Source of the DNA: Cladorrhinum sp. PSN259
Lineage: Eukaryota > Ascomycota > Sordariomycetes > Sordariales > Podosporaceae
NCBI GenBank assembly: GCA_033725935.1
Contig: MU867068.1
Coordinates: 431,636 to 495,635 of the forward strand
Direction of reading: 5' to 3'
Length of the DNA: 64,000 bases
Position numbers and translations under genes: made by a program
Part shown: positions 10,478 through 22,737 of the stretch, piece by piece
Numbering within the stretch: position 1 is the first letter of the stretch
How the letters are laid out: every line of letters begins with the position of its first letter
Notes under the pieces: model-generated
What the model saw: the letters and a program-made list of their open reading frames with translations, nothing else
What the model was told of the DNA's origin: nothing
Databases searched by the model: none

Positions 10478-12884
10478 AGCCCATTTTCGGCCTTCCAATC
10501 GTTTTAGAAGAGCCAACGTGCATCTTAAAGATGACGCCAATAATAAACAAGAGTGAAAAAGAGCGGCCTTGTCCTCGGCAATATTGAGGAAAGGGGCGAA
10601 CAGAACTGGATAGGCTCCTCTGGCTTTTCTTCACTTTGAAGAGGTTGTCCTCTCGTATTTTTTCCTTCGGTATTTTATGTTCGGGCTTCTTTTGTTACTT
10701 GTATAACAAATTCTTCCTTTCAGTTTTGTGTTTCAAACAACAAAACCGCCGGCTACGATGAAGAGACTGAATGGGTTGGTAGAAGGAAGGGAGGAAGGAA
10801 GGCTGATAATGAACAACAAATCGTCAGCATGCTAAAAGCTTGGAGTGGGTGGGAGGGAAGGGGGAAAGGTTCGTGACTCGACATGATACGTTTTTTTATC
10901 ATCATCTTTTTTGATGCCATGGAATGGATGCGAACGGGAACATGCAATGTTGCTTGTGTTGTTCCCTTTCCACATGCACAACGGCCATGGGCTTAGCTGG
11001 GTATTTGCCGGGTTTAGTTGTTGTCTCTTCTGTCTCTAGCAGCAAGCGAATGGTTTTCCTTCTGGCTTTTTTTCCTGGACAAGAAATGAATGGGGGAGTT
11101 TGTGGCATTTCCCAGCACGACGATTAAGCGGGTGGGTGGTGGGGTTGGGAGATCAGAGGCGAAGCATTTATTGATTGCTTCTTCCAAAACAACCAAAAGG
11201 GAGTAATCATCCGGGAGAGTGGGGAAAAGGTAAGGTTGATAATCATTTGAGCGCAGGGTGAAAGACGTATAGCTTACCTGATACGTTCATAATGAATAAA
11301 AAAAGAATAACAAATGGTTTTGAGTGGTGATGATCATGATGTGTGATGATGATGACGATGAGTTGAGAGATGATTGTCCGATGATGACTGAGTGAGTGAG
11401 GATAAGGAAGAGAACGAAGAGAGAGAGGAACAATCAGGGGCTTAAGTACTTGTTTTTTTCGGACAAGGAGATGTGAAAGTGAGGTTGAGGGGAAGCTGCT
11501 TGTGAGAATAGTTGTCTGTGCCATGTGCGTGCACAATGGTGTAGTTTAGTCTACGCGGTTGTGTATGCATCTCTCTCTCTCTCTCTGTGTGTGTGTGTAT
11601 TGTCCATGTCAAGGGGGCATGCAAATTTACACAGTGGTGTAATTAGGTCCAACAACGCGAGCGGCTTGATCTTTACACAGCGGTGTATTTCGTAGTCAGG
11701 TATGCCACACACAGCGGCGTGCCTTTTGTTGCTGCATGTTGTTCGGACCGGTGTTTGCTTTGCTTCCTTTTACTCATTGGCGTACAAGCACGATTCACAG
11801 CAGCTCGGATAAGATACATGTGCAAATTTCATTTGTGACTTGTGCTCTTTTTTCTTCTTCTTTTTTTTTACTCTGTTGTGTATCTACCTGTTGCATCTGA
11901 TTGCCTGATTACCTGATTATTGGATGCTTGCAACGCACGCAGTGGTGTATTGTAACCTGAGTTGCATGTTTGGCAGTTCAAGTGCGTGCACGCATGGTAA
12001 CTTCAAACATTTACACGGGTGTGTATTCTAGGCAGTCGGCGTGTCAAATGATGGAATGGAATCTAGCCGTGCGGGTTGTTTAAGCTGAACTGACAAAGGA
12101 TGTCTGATGCAAGCTTATCTACATACATACGCAGTGGTGTATTCCGAGGACATGCATGCGTGTCTCGCAGGGAGCGGTACTCGAGTGCGTTGCATCGGTT
12201 CTTACATGTGTGCGTGCAGGTTACTCACCTTACCGGCGCTCGAACATTGGATACATCGTGTGTGATTATCGTTACTTGGTGATAAGAGGATGAATGAATG
12301 AGAGTAAGAAGGTTGATTGAATGGGATGGAAATGGAATATAACTACTGTTTGTGCTTGCTTAAGTAGCATACATATCCATACACAGCACTTAGAGTTATC
12401 ATCCAGCCAAGCTCATATTCATACAGCTTCTGAAGAATTTCCTTTCTCACAAAACATCTTTTACTCTCTGCACAGTTGTTTCTACCTGTTTTGATGTTTG
12501 CAAATGTCATGGAGCAGCGCGTAATAACACCCAATGGTGTATGCTAAGATACCGATGCATATGTACACCAATGTGTATTTACTCGGCGGTGTAATGATCT
12601 TACGCGGTGATGTAAAAAGAATCCCACATGCATCCCCCATGTGCAATATTCGGGTGTATATACAACCGTGTAATAAACACAACCATGCAACTTCATACAC
12701 AATCACGTAAACCATCCATCGCTCTTCACCACAAGAGCCCACACACCCAACAACACACACAAAACTCTCCTCCCTATTTGATCAACTCCCAAGCCGACCA
12801 ACCAAACTTATCCCCTTCTTTCTCAATCTCCATTATTCATGATAATCATTCCTCGTTATGTACTCATTACTATGGAAGGAAGGC
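10478..12884. repeat. Convergent 3' intergenic region with dispersed GGTGTA/dyad motif array
   Basis: Space between two convergent genes. From about 11531 to 12662 a short motif with core GTGTA, often as the dyad TTACACNNNNGTGTAA, recurs irregularly. Clear copies lie at 11531-11543, 11627-11644, 11672-11690, 11934-11950, 12011-12028, 12126-12143, 12528-12544, 12562-12580, 12581-12594 and 12600-12614, with weaker copies at 11706-11721 and 12650-12662. A CT then GT microsatellite sits at about 11570-11600. No protein-coding frame is convincing. The copies are seen directly; function is unknown. Confidence 0.6.
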
Positions 12885-15800
12885 TCAATCAGAATCCATA
12901 AGTTCCACAATCTCCATGTGATCGCCATCATTATCCCCGAAACCCTGCACTTCAGGCCCATCTTCGTACTCCCAGACACACTCGGCCATCAACTCCAAAT
13001 CAACTCCATCGAGTCTCAGCGCCCGCTTTGTCGTATCAGGTAGGTTCTCCAAATCCAGATCCAGATCCAGATTCCTCACATGCTGCTTTTCAACATCTGC
13101 TTGCTGTTCTATATTGCCTGGCTTCTTGAGCAGAGGACGTCGCTTAGGCGCTTGAATGGTTGGATTCGAATCCCGCGTTTCTTGTTGATTCTTCTCGTGC
13201 TCAGTCATCAGCGGCGCATTCGGGTCATTATCCCTGTGCGCCTCTCGCAGGAACAGGCCAGTCTCGCCATAGGACGGCCCTTTTACAACGCCTATTGTTG
13301 GATTTGGATGTCGAATTAATTGTCCGCTTTCTAGGTAAGCATGTGCTCTGGAGGCGCCCGTCTCCATCACGATGGGATTTCCGTTAGCATCGTGGGTTGG
13401 CGGTGCAGGCTCTGGGTGGTGAATTATCAGACGCGGGCGACGTGAGTTACGAGCTGACGCAGCCAAAGGCTTCTCTGCATCCTCATCCTTGTCGACAGAT
13501 AACATAAATACCCGTCCGCTCGCGTCTCCTACGACAAGCTTCTTCTTGTCAGGCGAGAACATGCCACATGTAATGGGAGCTGGCGCTTCCAACAAGTTTC
13601 TAACCAGCAATTTGCTCAGGCTTCGCACATTCCACACCTTCACCATTCCATCTGACGAACCAGTGTAAAACCTATCCGGAGTCGTGCCCCAGGCCGTAAA
13701 CTTTACGCCAACATCATCTCGTTCCCGGTCGTTAACGCACTCATCAATCGGCTCGCCATGTCGAAGTACATGGATCGGTTTGTCGGATAGCGCAGTGTCC
13801 CAGACATACACATTTCCATCTGTACAGGCGGCCGTGATATAGCTGTAGGCATAGGAGTTCGGCCTAAAAGGGTCTCTGGTCAGTACAATATATCCATCAT
13901 CGAGTCAAGTCTTTGACTTACATTATCGTGAGCTCGTTGATATCTATAGCAGTGCAGTCCAAGACCTTGATATTGGTGAAAACGTTCACGCCCTCGGCGG
14001 CTGGGGCGGGCGTGTACACCCTAATCTGGGTGCGCGTGCCAGGATCTATTTCCAATCCGGCCGGCGACGTTGCTGCGATGAAAGACGGCTGCGTTGGGTG
14101 CCACAGCACCTCAAACACGTTGGAGTTCTTTCCAGAAATGACCCGCCATCTTTCGCCTGTGAGGCCATCCCAGAGACAAAGTTCTCCCGAGTCTCGCCTC
14201 TCAACAGGGATGTCATTATCATCACCCGTCCGACTTCGAGGAGAATATCCAGCCAAAAGGAGATGCTGGACTTCTTTAGAGACACCCCATTGCATAGTGG
14301 CGGGGAAATAAGCCCACTTTTCCGTAGAGACCGTGTTCCCGTCGCCGTCAGTAACGCGCGAGCAGGAAAAACTTATATACGGACTCCCAGACAGATCGTT
14401 CTCTTTTACAGAGTATATGCGGACTGCGTTCGTTGCAACATCAGCAGCAGTTGCGACCATCCCTGATTCATGACGAGAGGCTGCCACGAAATTGACATTG
14501 CCGTCGTGTGCCCATTCGCCTACGAGATCCATAGACGCCCCGGTCGATTGCACCTTCCATATCTTGACACAACAATCAAACCCGGCGGTGTACGCCCTGT
14601 CATTGGCAGAATCGTAGTCTGAAGCAACGACGGAAGAGTAGAGCCAGTAATCCTGGCTCTGCCGCATGCTCTCTGTTGAATTTTCCCCCTTCTCGATTAT
14701 TGGCCTGACAATACGGTGCTGCGGATAAGACTTCAAAGTTCGCAGGCTGCAAGAGCCCAGAACGAGATTACCTGGTTTATTGTACTGCTGATTGTGTGCA
14801 TCCGAGTGTTCTGTCGTGCCGCAGATAAAGCCATCCTCAGAAACCCAGGCAATCGTCATTACGTCTCCAGCACACCCAGTCCACTGGGCCCTGAGTTGCA
14901 TCTCATCCTCAAGCGACTTGCGCAGTTCATTCCTAAAGCTTTGCGGTCGTCTCGTTGAGAACCCACGCGGTCCAACAATCTGCCGCGCTAGCAGCAAGGA
15001 GCTCGTCCTGCTTTCCCGCACGAAGCTGCCTTGCTTGTTCTCGTCGTCGAGCTGAAGAGTCAATACCGCGGGTTTAAGGGTACCCTCCTTGTAAATCAAG
15101 TCCTCAAAGACATTCTCAATCGCAGACCTGCTTCTCCCAGGGAGACGCCCATCGCATGCCTTGACCAAGTTAGAGTACTCAGACCGGCGGGGCTTCAACC
15201 ATTTTAAGACTTTGCGGAGGTCCTTCTTGACATCCTTGGACTTCTTGGCGTGGCCCAGGACATCCCATAGCACCGATCGAAGCTGCTCGAGTTCATGTGC
15301 AGAGAAGTCGACATGAACCTGTATCGGTAGCGACCCCAGTTCGGTCGCAGGAAAGGGAAAGAATTCTTGGGCCGAATTGAGGGCAAAAATCCTACGTTTA
15401 CTAGCAAGATAGGGCTTCTCCTTTGCCTTCAGTCTACAATCTGGTTGTGGGTCTGGAGTCGAGGCTGTAGATGAGGCGGGCGCTGAAGGAATTCGTGCGG
15501 GGACCGAAGGTATTCGCGCGGAATTGAAAGAGGGCGGCGCTGTTGGCTTCAAAGGCGCTGGGGATGGTATTGAAGGTGCGGCTACTGAAGACGTCTTCTT
15601 GATGCCGACACCATCACCGAATTTTGGTATTGGTATGGGGGACGTCGAAACCTTCTGTTCATATTGTCTCACCCGAAGCTGCTCGGGACGTTGTTCGCGC
15701 GACGGCGGTGGGACAGGCAGTCTTGTGGCCGGTAAAGGAACCGGCGTCTCTACAGACGGCCTGATGGATGCCGGGGATTTAGTATCTATCTTCGTCGTCG

Positions 15801-16646
15801 AATCCTAAACAAGACGTATCGTTAGCTGGGTTGACCTATTACTAAAGCCGAACAAAAGAAGGAAACGGGAAAGCGGCCCATACAAGCTCTGCGAGAATAG
15901 CTTGAAGTTCTATGGGAATCCGCGCGGCAAGTTTTGCCTCATATTCGGGACTAATCCTGCCATTCCCTTTGCGGTATTCGCGTGTGAAGTCGAGACCGGT
16001 AAGAGTGCCAATAATCTAGGCAAGAGCAAGGAATTAGATCAAGAGACCTTTGTAAAGCAAATATATATTTTTAGAGAGGGCAAAAAAGAGGCCAGAAGGC
16101 GAGCCCGGGTAGAGGGGCGGTGGGTGGGTAAGGTAGGAAGAATAATTGATGGGCGCATGCTTGGGCTTACCTTCGTACCGATCATTCGAGCCTCTGCCGG
16201 ACTTCTCCTCCAACCCTCTTCCAAAGACTGGACATGCCGGTCAACGTGAGGGAAAACCTGGTCCTGCAAGCACTTTTGAAAGACGGATTTATCTGCCCAT
16301 CTAGGGCCAGCTCCGAGCCGTAATTTCTTGCTGGGTGGTTCGTCCGAACTATCCTCTCGCGCCGTACCGTCAAGCGATAACTTCCTAGAGACGGAAGGAA
16401 AAGGGTTAGTTCTCGTCGCGGGTAGAGTCGCTGCTGCCGGAGGTGATGTTGTCGCGGTGAGGGTAGAGCTCATGTGGGAGGCGGGTCGCGAGAACGGCAC
16501 GGGTAGCTGAACAGGCGCCGACGTGCTAACGCGACCAAAATTGCAAATTAAGATTATATTCGTATAGTAATGGGATATCTGGTATATGATTCTAAAGAAT
16601 CCAGAGAAAAATAAATACGATGTGTGGAAAATACGTACCTGTCCAT
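12885..16646 (-). CDS. Large WD40-repeat protein, possible Raf1/DIM-9 heterochromatin factor
   Basis: Predicted 1118-residue protein. Minus-strand exons are 16639-16646 (8 nt), 16171-16525, 15884-16015, 13922-15804 and 12885-13863; the frame is continuous through all junctions. If the 8-nt first exon is wrong, translation would start at the ATG at 16473. The N-terminal 120 residues include a short basic/acidic stretch (DEPPSKKLRL) that could act as a nuclear signal. A Pro/Ser/Ala-rich linker follows. The C-terminal half carries WD40-type blades ending in motifs such as VKIWKV, LCLWDGLTG, VYVWDTALS and VKVWNV, preceded by a segment with DVMTIAW and QYNKPGNLVLGS. That segment resembles proteins annotated as Rik1-associated factor 1 (DIM-9 in Neurospora), a subunit of the CUL4-DDB1 type complex directing H3K9 methylation. 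The WD40 assignment is firm; the Raf1/DIM-9 identity is from memory and tentative. Confidence 0.82.
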
Positions 16647-18143
16647 TGTGTGGCGTCGTCCTTCGTAGGTGGTGGTACAAGGAAGAAACAGGAGCTAAAG
16701 GTCTAGGCCAAGAAATTAGGCCATTGCGTTTGCACTAATTTAGGCCATCGCGCTTGCAATAATTTAAGCCTAAAAGGCTCAGCCCCGCTTTTCTTGAAAG
16801 TTTTCCATTAATATTATTTATATTATTTATATATTATATTTTGAGATTTTATTGTATTATAAATTATTATATATATTATTCTTATAGTAAGCTTCTTTCT
16901 AATACACTAGTACTTATTTCTACTATAACTTTCTGTATTATTTTCCTTCTTCATTTTAACATACATTTGCAACATAATAATCATCCCTCATAATATAAAA
17001 GTTTGACATGCTTCTGCCATCTTATATATTATCATTACAGCTACAATCTAAACTTTCATTTACTTTACTGTGATATATCAGTAGTGAGCAGTTTCATCTT
17101 GCAGTAAGTAATTGCTATAGCCGCAAAGATCTTGCAAAACTTCCAGCCATGTTCGGCTCATCAGATTTTCATCTGTTTGTACTCATGTTCAAGAAGTCCT
17201 AAAACAAGCAATTGCAATTAATTTCATCCTTAAAATATCAAAGCATCTCAATCCTCCCAAAAGATACTCCCAGCGCTACTTTCAAGTCCTTATTAATACT
17301 TATAAAAGTACTCTACACGCCTTTACTTACGTAAAATAACTGTTCTTACACATATATATCCATCCATTTATATGTTGTACAAGCCTATCATCCATCCATA
17401 CATACATAGCTATATACCTACGCCTGGAAACCAAGAATAAATTCCAAATCCATTCAATTAACGCGTTCGCGTTCGCGCTCGCGCATCCCGCCGCAGCTGC
17501 GCGTCAAGCCCAGGCGCCGCGTTCCAAAGCCGTCTGGTTCGCGTCCCACCCACCACCATCCTGGCAGACATGTGACAGCGCGTCAGCGCATTCACTCACG
17601 CTCTGTCCCCACCACCTGGGCAATTGTGTAATAAAAACACAAAGTCACGGGAAGGGCAAACGCCCTTTGATATGGAAACCATTTATACTACCCCTCTGCC
17701 CCCTAACTCACAAAAAAACTGTGTTCATCATCAATTCAATACATTTCATTCTATCCCCTTTTTCATACATCTACATTCCTAACCTATGGAAAATCATAAA
17801 TAAAAATCCCCGCTTTGACATAAGAGAAGTATATAACTAATGTTGTACTTCTCGCCGGAAGCGGTACGTTACAAAAGTCAAAATACAAAGAAAAAATAAC
17901 CGTTTTTTTTAAAAAAAAAGGCAAAACAATAAAAACTGGCTTTCATTTCCTTTTCTACATTTATCCTGTCTTATCCTCTTACTCTCCTATCTCGTCTTAT
18001 ATATTCGACTCTCTTACAACACAAAAGATAGCAAGTGGCTAGCTGGAGGGGTATTAAAGTATGGCTTGTTGCTGATGGTAGATGGCTGCGCAAAGCTATC
18101 CAAAAACAAATCGTATAGACACATAAAAAAAAAAAAAGTAAAT
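16647..18143. repeat. AT-rich island with a short tandem repeat
   Basis: Upstream of the WD40 gene. Two near-identical 27-28-bp units sit side by side at 16713-16740 and 16739-16765 (core TAGGCCATYGCGYTTGCA). Next comes about 600 bp of very AT-rich, TA-dinucleotide-rich DNA (about 16800-17460), which looks like repeat-induced point mutation of an old repeat. A sharp GC-rich, CG-rich block follows at 17461-17530. The right part is the 3' flank of the acyl-CoA synthetase. No coding frame is supported. Confidence 0.5.
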
Positions 18144-20329
18144 TTACAACTTGGGCCTGGTTTCAGCGTTGGCTTTAATCTCCTCGTACATGCGGTCAAT
18201 CTGTTCCCGGAAGGCCCTGGCGGTCTGGGGGCGCTTGGTCTTCAATCTAGAGGAGAGAAAAAAAGAGTCAGTTATATATACTAAGCCGATGACTTAGTGT
18301 TCATTAAAACTTACGTGGGAGTCAGCAGCTCATTCTCAATTGTGAATGGTTCAATGTCAAAGTAGGCATTCTTGACCTTCTCAAAGTTGTTGAACTTGTG
18401 ACTCTTACCGATCTGGTCAAGAAGCTTAAGGAAGGCCGCCTTGACGCGGGGGTCGTTGGCGGCAACCTTGAGCGCAGCCTTGTCCTCGGCTGAGATGTTC
18501 TGCTTGAGGATCTTGCTGGCATATGGGGCAAAGTGGACGGGATCGATGCCAAAAATGCCGACCAGGCTTGACTCCTTAGGATCACCGTGCACAAAGGCCA
18601 TGGAGATCAGGTTGGAGCTGCCCAGGTAGACGTTCTCGATGCGCTCAGGCGAAATGTACTCGCCCTGTGCAAGCTTGAGCACGTTCTTCTTGCGGTCAAT
18701 GATCTTGAAGCGACCCATGCTGTCGACCTCAACGATATCGCCAGTGTGGAACCACCCATCGGGCTCGATCGCCTTGGCCGTCTCTTCTGGGTTGCGATAG
18801 TACTCCTTGAAGATAATGGGACCGCGCATAAGCAACTCGCCGCGGGGGTTGGGCTTGTCCTGAACCGTATAATCGTAGTCGGGCACCGACTCAATGCAAA
18901 GCTCGACCGAAGGGCAGGGAGGGCCAATGTTACCGGTAGTGAAGTCACCTGGCAGCTGGACAGTGCCGACGGCATAAGTCTCGGTCATACCGAAGCCCTG
19001 GACGAAGTTGTTGCCGAAAGCCGCGCGAAGGAAGACGTGCACGTCAGGATCAAGCTGAGCGCTACCACTGACCATGGTGCGAGCACGCGTCAAGCCTACG
19101 CCCTTGAGAACCTTGGGGGTCCAAATCTTGTCATACAAGAAGTGCTTGTTGGTGGCCTTGCCGATGGGAAGCTGCATGCTGGCCTTCTTGGTCTCAATGA
19201 CGCGCCGTGAAAGCGCACCCTTGAACCCCTCCTGCTCAATAGTCCCAGCCTGGATCGCTGAGTTGATGCGGTTGAAAAGACGGGGTACCGACATAAGACC
19301 GGTAGGGCGCAACAGCTTGATATCCTCAACAAGAGTCGCAATGTCACCATGGAAGTATCCGATAGCCGCGCCAGTGGCAAGCGCAGTCTGATCAGCCATG
19401 CGCCCATAGATATGTGCGAGGGGAAGATACGACAGGTGGACATCGCCAGCGAGGATGCTCTGGTTAGCGCGGGCCGCCGAGATACCAGCCACACCCTGCT
19501 TGTGAGTAATCAGAACACCTTTGGGGTCACCGGTTGTGCCTGAGGTGTAGTTGATAGTGAGAATGTCATCGGCCGTGGGCGGACGAATAGGGCGTCCAGA
19601 TCGCGCACCGATAGCCTCGACATCCGACATGGAGAAGATCTGGATGCCAACCTGGGCAGCTGCGGCATTCAATATCGACAACTTTGAGTGGCCAGTCATC
19701 TCACCAGCATCCAGAGGATCGAGGGAGATGATGATCTTGAGCGAAGGCACGCGAGGCGCAAGCTTCAACAAGGTAGGTATATGTGGAAGCGAGCAGGCAA
19801 CGCTGATCAGACCGCTGTGGTTGATGATGTACTCGGTGGCCTCGGGCCCCAGAGTCTCGTAGAGGGAAACGGGCCATAGCGACTGGGAGAGCAAAGCCAG
19901 CTCTGTGATCTGCCACTCGGGGCGGTTTTGCGCCCAGAGGCCAACCGCATACTTGTCCTCCTTGACGCCAATTCGCTGGTGAAGCTCAACAATACCGGCA
20001 CCCAAGTTCTTTCTGCGCTCAGCGACCTCGGCATATGTCTGCCATACAAACTTAGTCTCCCATGTCTTGGTGTTGGGGTTCCAGGGTCTGTGACCCAAGC
20101 ACTTGTTCCTGGGGACGCTGGCGGCTGAAGCCTCGAAGAGGTCGTGAATTGTTCTCTGGGCTGGGTCGAAGGTCTCGAGGAGGGGCCCGTTCAGGAAGCG
20201 CCAATGACGGTAGATTGGCGTTCTGTTGGGGCGCTCGGTGCCGGGAATTGGGAGCGCATAGGGCGAGCCGGGAGGAGGAGGCTGCGCGATCGTATTGATG
20301 TAGGCTGTCGTGTCCTGCTTTGGAGCCAT
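18144..20329 (-). CDS. Long-chain acyl-CoA synthetase, probably peroxisomal (Faa2 type)
   Basis: Activates long-chain fatty acids to acyl-CoA using ATP and CoA, as needed for peroxisomal beta-oxidation. Minus-strand exons are 18315-20329 and 18144-18246, separated by a 68-bp intron (GTAAGT donor), giving 705 residues. This is a full-length ANL superfamily adenylate-forming enzyme. Visible motifs are the P-loop-like ILTINYTSGTTGDPKGV, the substrate-side stretch VQGFGMTETYAVG, and the hinge region WFHTGDIVEVDSMGRFKIIDRKKN with KLAQGEYISPE. The C-terminal tripeptide is PKL, which fits the relaxed PTS1 consensus, and no N-terminal targeting signal is evident. An in-frame extension upstream of 20329 exists but is Arg-rich and unlike the family, so the ATG at 20329 was chosen. 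Substrate chain length is inferred from family similarity. Confidence 0.93.
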
Positions 20330-22737
20330 GGCTTGGATGTGTTGGTGTTGATGCTCTGTGAAAGGAAGGAAGATGGCGGGGAATTTGTTAGATGCGCCCC
20401 GGGCAAAACAAAGAACGGATTCGCGAAAATGGTCGTGGGGAGGGCGAGGGCGGTAAGGCTGATCGTCACTGGCGTCACCGTTTCTTGTATGACGAGAGGA
20501 TGTTTTGGAGGAGAGACCAAGGGATGCACGAAAAAAAAGCCACACCCAGCTGCTGGAAGATCTTCTCCTTTTCGATCACTACGCCGGCATTCGGCAGCAT
20601 GTGGTCTCGTCCAAGGTGGCCTCGAGCCGAGTGTGACAGGGATTGAAGCTAACCCCATGGTGCCAACCCATGAAATAGCGTCACTCAGGTACCTGCAACC
20701 CAAACCAATTGACAGCTTCCAGCACCAGCACTGAAGCCACGAAAGAGCTGCAAAGGATGAAATGCCAACCAAGCGATCGAAAACGTCGATTTCATTCCAA
20801 ACTTTATTTCCGCTACTCACAGGCTGATCAACAAAACCACAATATCTTGAGTTGAATCCCACCAGCTGTTAGGGACTGCGTACCCCAGAACTGGGCGCTC
20901 GCATTCTCAGCCTCGGTTTGTCTTGGGCGTTGGTGGGCACAACCTGACCTGTGGCGGATGAGGACGCGACCGGAATGGTAAACGGGGCCGATTACCGTAC
21001 CAAAAGCCGCCAAGAATCAAAACCCACCTCTTGTTCGCGGAGACATCGCGGAGGGCATTTCCCGGTATGGATGTCACATGCGCAGTGCCAGGCTTTTGGG
21101 CTGCGGGATGCGGAAAATTGATTGGGACAGAGAACACGAAAGTCGGAGAGACAAGAGATGGGACGTGGGGATCCCGTCTCGAATAATGCGGGGTGCGGAG
21201 AAGCTGTCAACTTCTATCAGCCCATTCTCCAGCTTTCCTTTTTTAAATGTTGGCGATATCAAAAGGTGGACGACTGCTCGCTCTTTCCATCAGGGTGCAT
21301 GTTCTGGGATGACGGATATCCACTCTTCAACAGCGGGGGCGGGGAAGCCGACGTCAACTCAACACCGATATGCCAGGATCATCAACATTGTTCAAGTTTT
21401 CTTGGAGAGGAGGCATTCTTGCAGCATGCTGTCGTACCGAGATAAATGCTGCATGCAGCTTCCATCCCACAGCATCATGGACCTCAATGGCAAGCCAAAA
21501 GACTGCTTTGAGTCGCTGGGCTTATGTGATTTCGCCTCGGACAACCATCGACCTCGGCTGGGGCAACCTGCAGGGCCTTGATCAGTTTATAATCACCGAA
21601 ATGCCCCAGTGGATGCCAATAAAATGCCCAGCTTCCGCCCCGCGATTCAGCGGCCAGAAGCTCCACTTCAAAGGGCATGGATGCGTACTGGCTTGGCATT
21701 GAAGAAAGCACTGACCAATTTCCTCTATGCACAACTCGAAACCGCCAAGAAATTGAGGGACTCGAGCTTGAGATGAAACTCCATCACTTTCATCACTCTG
21801 TCTCCAGTCTTGTCTCCAAATCATTTTTGAGCTTCATATTCGAGTCACTGTTTGGAAATGTGGCAATGACTTAAAACGCACGCCACCGCAATGACGTGAC
21901 TGGAGTTTGAGTTTTTTCTTCTTTTTATTCTTTCCTTCTTTCATCGATTGCCAATCTTGAAGATTCAGTCGCCTGATGTGAAGCAGAACATCTCAGGGAC
22001 GGAAAGATACAAGCGCTGAACGTCTCGAGTGCCGAAAAGAAACCGAGTGAACAAGCAAGAAGCGTACAAGAAGAGAAAAAGAGAAGCGCCGGGAAATAAA
22101 TCACCTTGACAGAGAACAAGCGGGGATCACTTCCCCTTATATCCAAAACCTCCAACGGTGGAAGTTACAGATTGAGAAACCCAACCAAATGAGCCGCGAA
22201 CAGAGATAAAACCCAACACAGCGATCAAGCTGGTATCCAGTGGCGGGAAGCTCCATTGCCGGCATGGAAGCGAGACCTCACGATGTCACTTTACCGCATG
22301 ACAGGTTATAGTACAAGCTGGTGATCTGTGTTTCAGGGGCGTGATGAAGCTTTTGTTCAACGGCTTGGACTCTCGTCTCCGCTTGCCATTGCGTTGCGCC
22401 TTGACACATTCTTGTCAAGGCAGGACAGGACAAAAAACTTTTGGCATATCCAATCTTTTCTCTTTTCCTTCATTCACTTCTTGTTCACAAACCCCCCACG
22501 TCCAGTTGATTCTGGTTTCTTTTCTTGGTATTCTCTTCTCACCTTCATTTCTTCAAGGAAAAAAACCAGTGGTTTTTTTTTTCATATTAACACACCCTAC
22601 ATTCTGATATCATCGCTCTTTTAGATATTTTCGGTTTTCTTGTATGCCTTTTATTTCGATATAAATAACCCCTCAACACCAAAGACCAAAAAAACCCCAA
22701 GACAATAAAAAAAGTAAAATAAATAGCCGAAGCCAAA
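20330..22737. promoter_or_regulatory. Divergent upstream region of acyl-CoA synthetase and MARVEL genes
   Basis: A 2.4-kb divergent intergenic region. A pyrimidine-rich, AT-rich leader precedes the MARVEL gene start (22440-22737). Several frames of 70-220 codons are open by chance on both strands but none resembles a protein. No RNA gene or repeat was recognised. Confidence 0.5.

Noticed and set aside
13160..13175. GGATTCGAATCCCGC, resembling a tRNA B box
   Set aside because: It lies inside the WD40 coding exon, and no cloverleaf or A box is present at the right distance.
16527..16680. In-frame upstream extension of the WD40 protein
   Set aside because: It reads through the inferred first intron and encodes an AT-rich, Ile/Tyr/Phe-rich stretch unlike the rest. 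The spliced 8-nt exon or the ATG at 16473 is more plausible.
20191..20862. 223-codon minus-strand frame upstream of the acyl-CoA synthetase
   Set aside because: It overlaps the gene start in another frame and has no recognisable domain.
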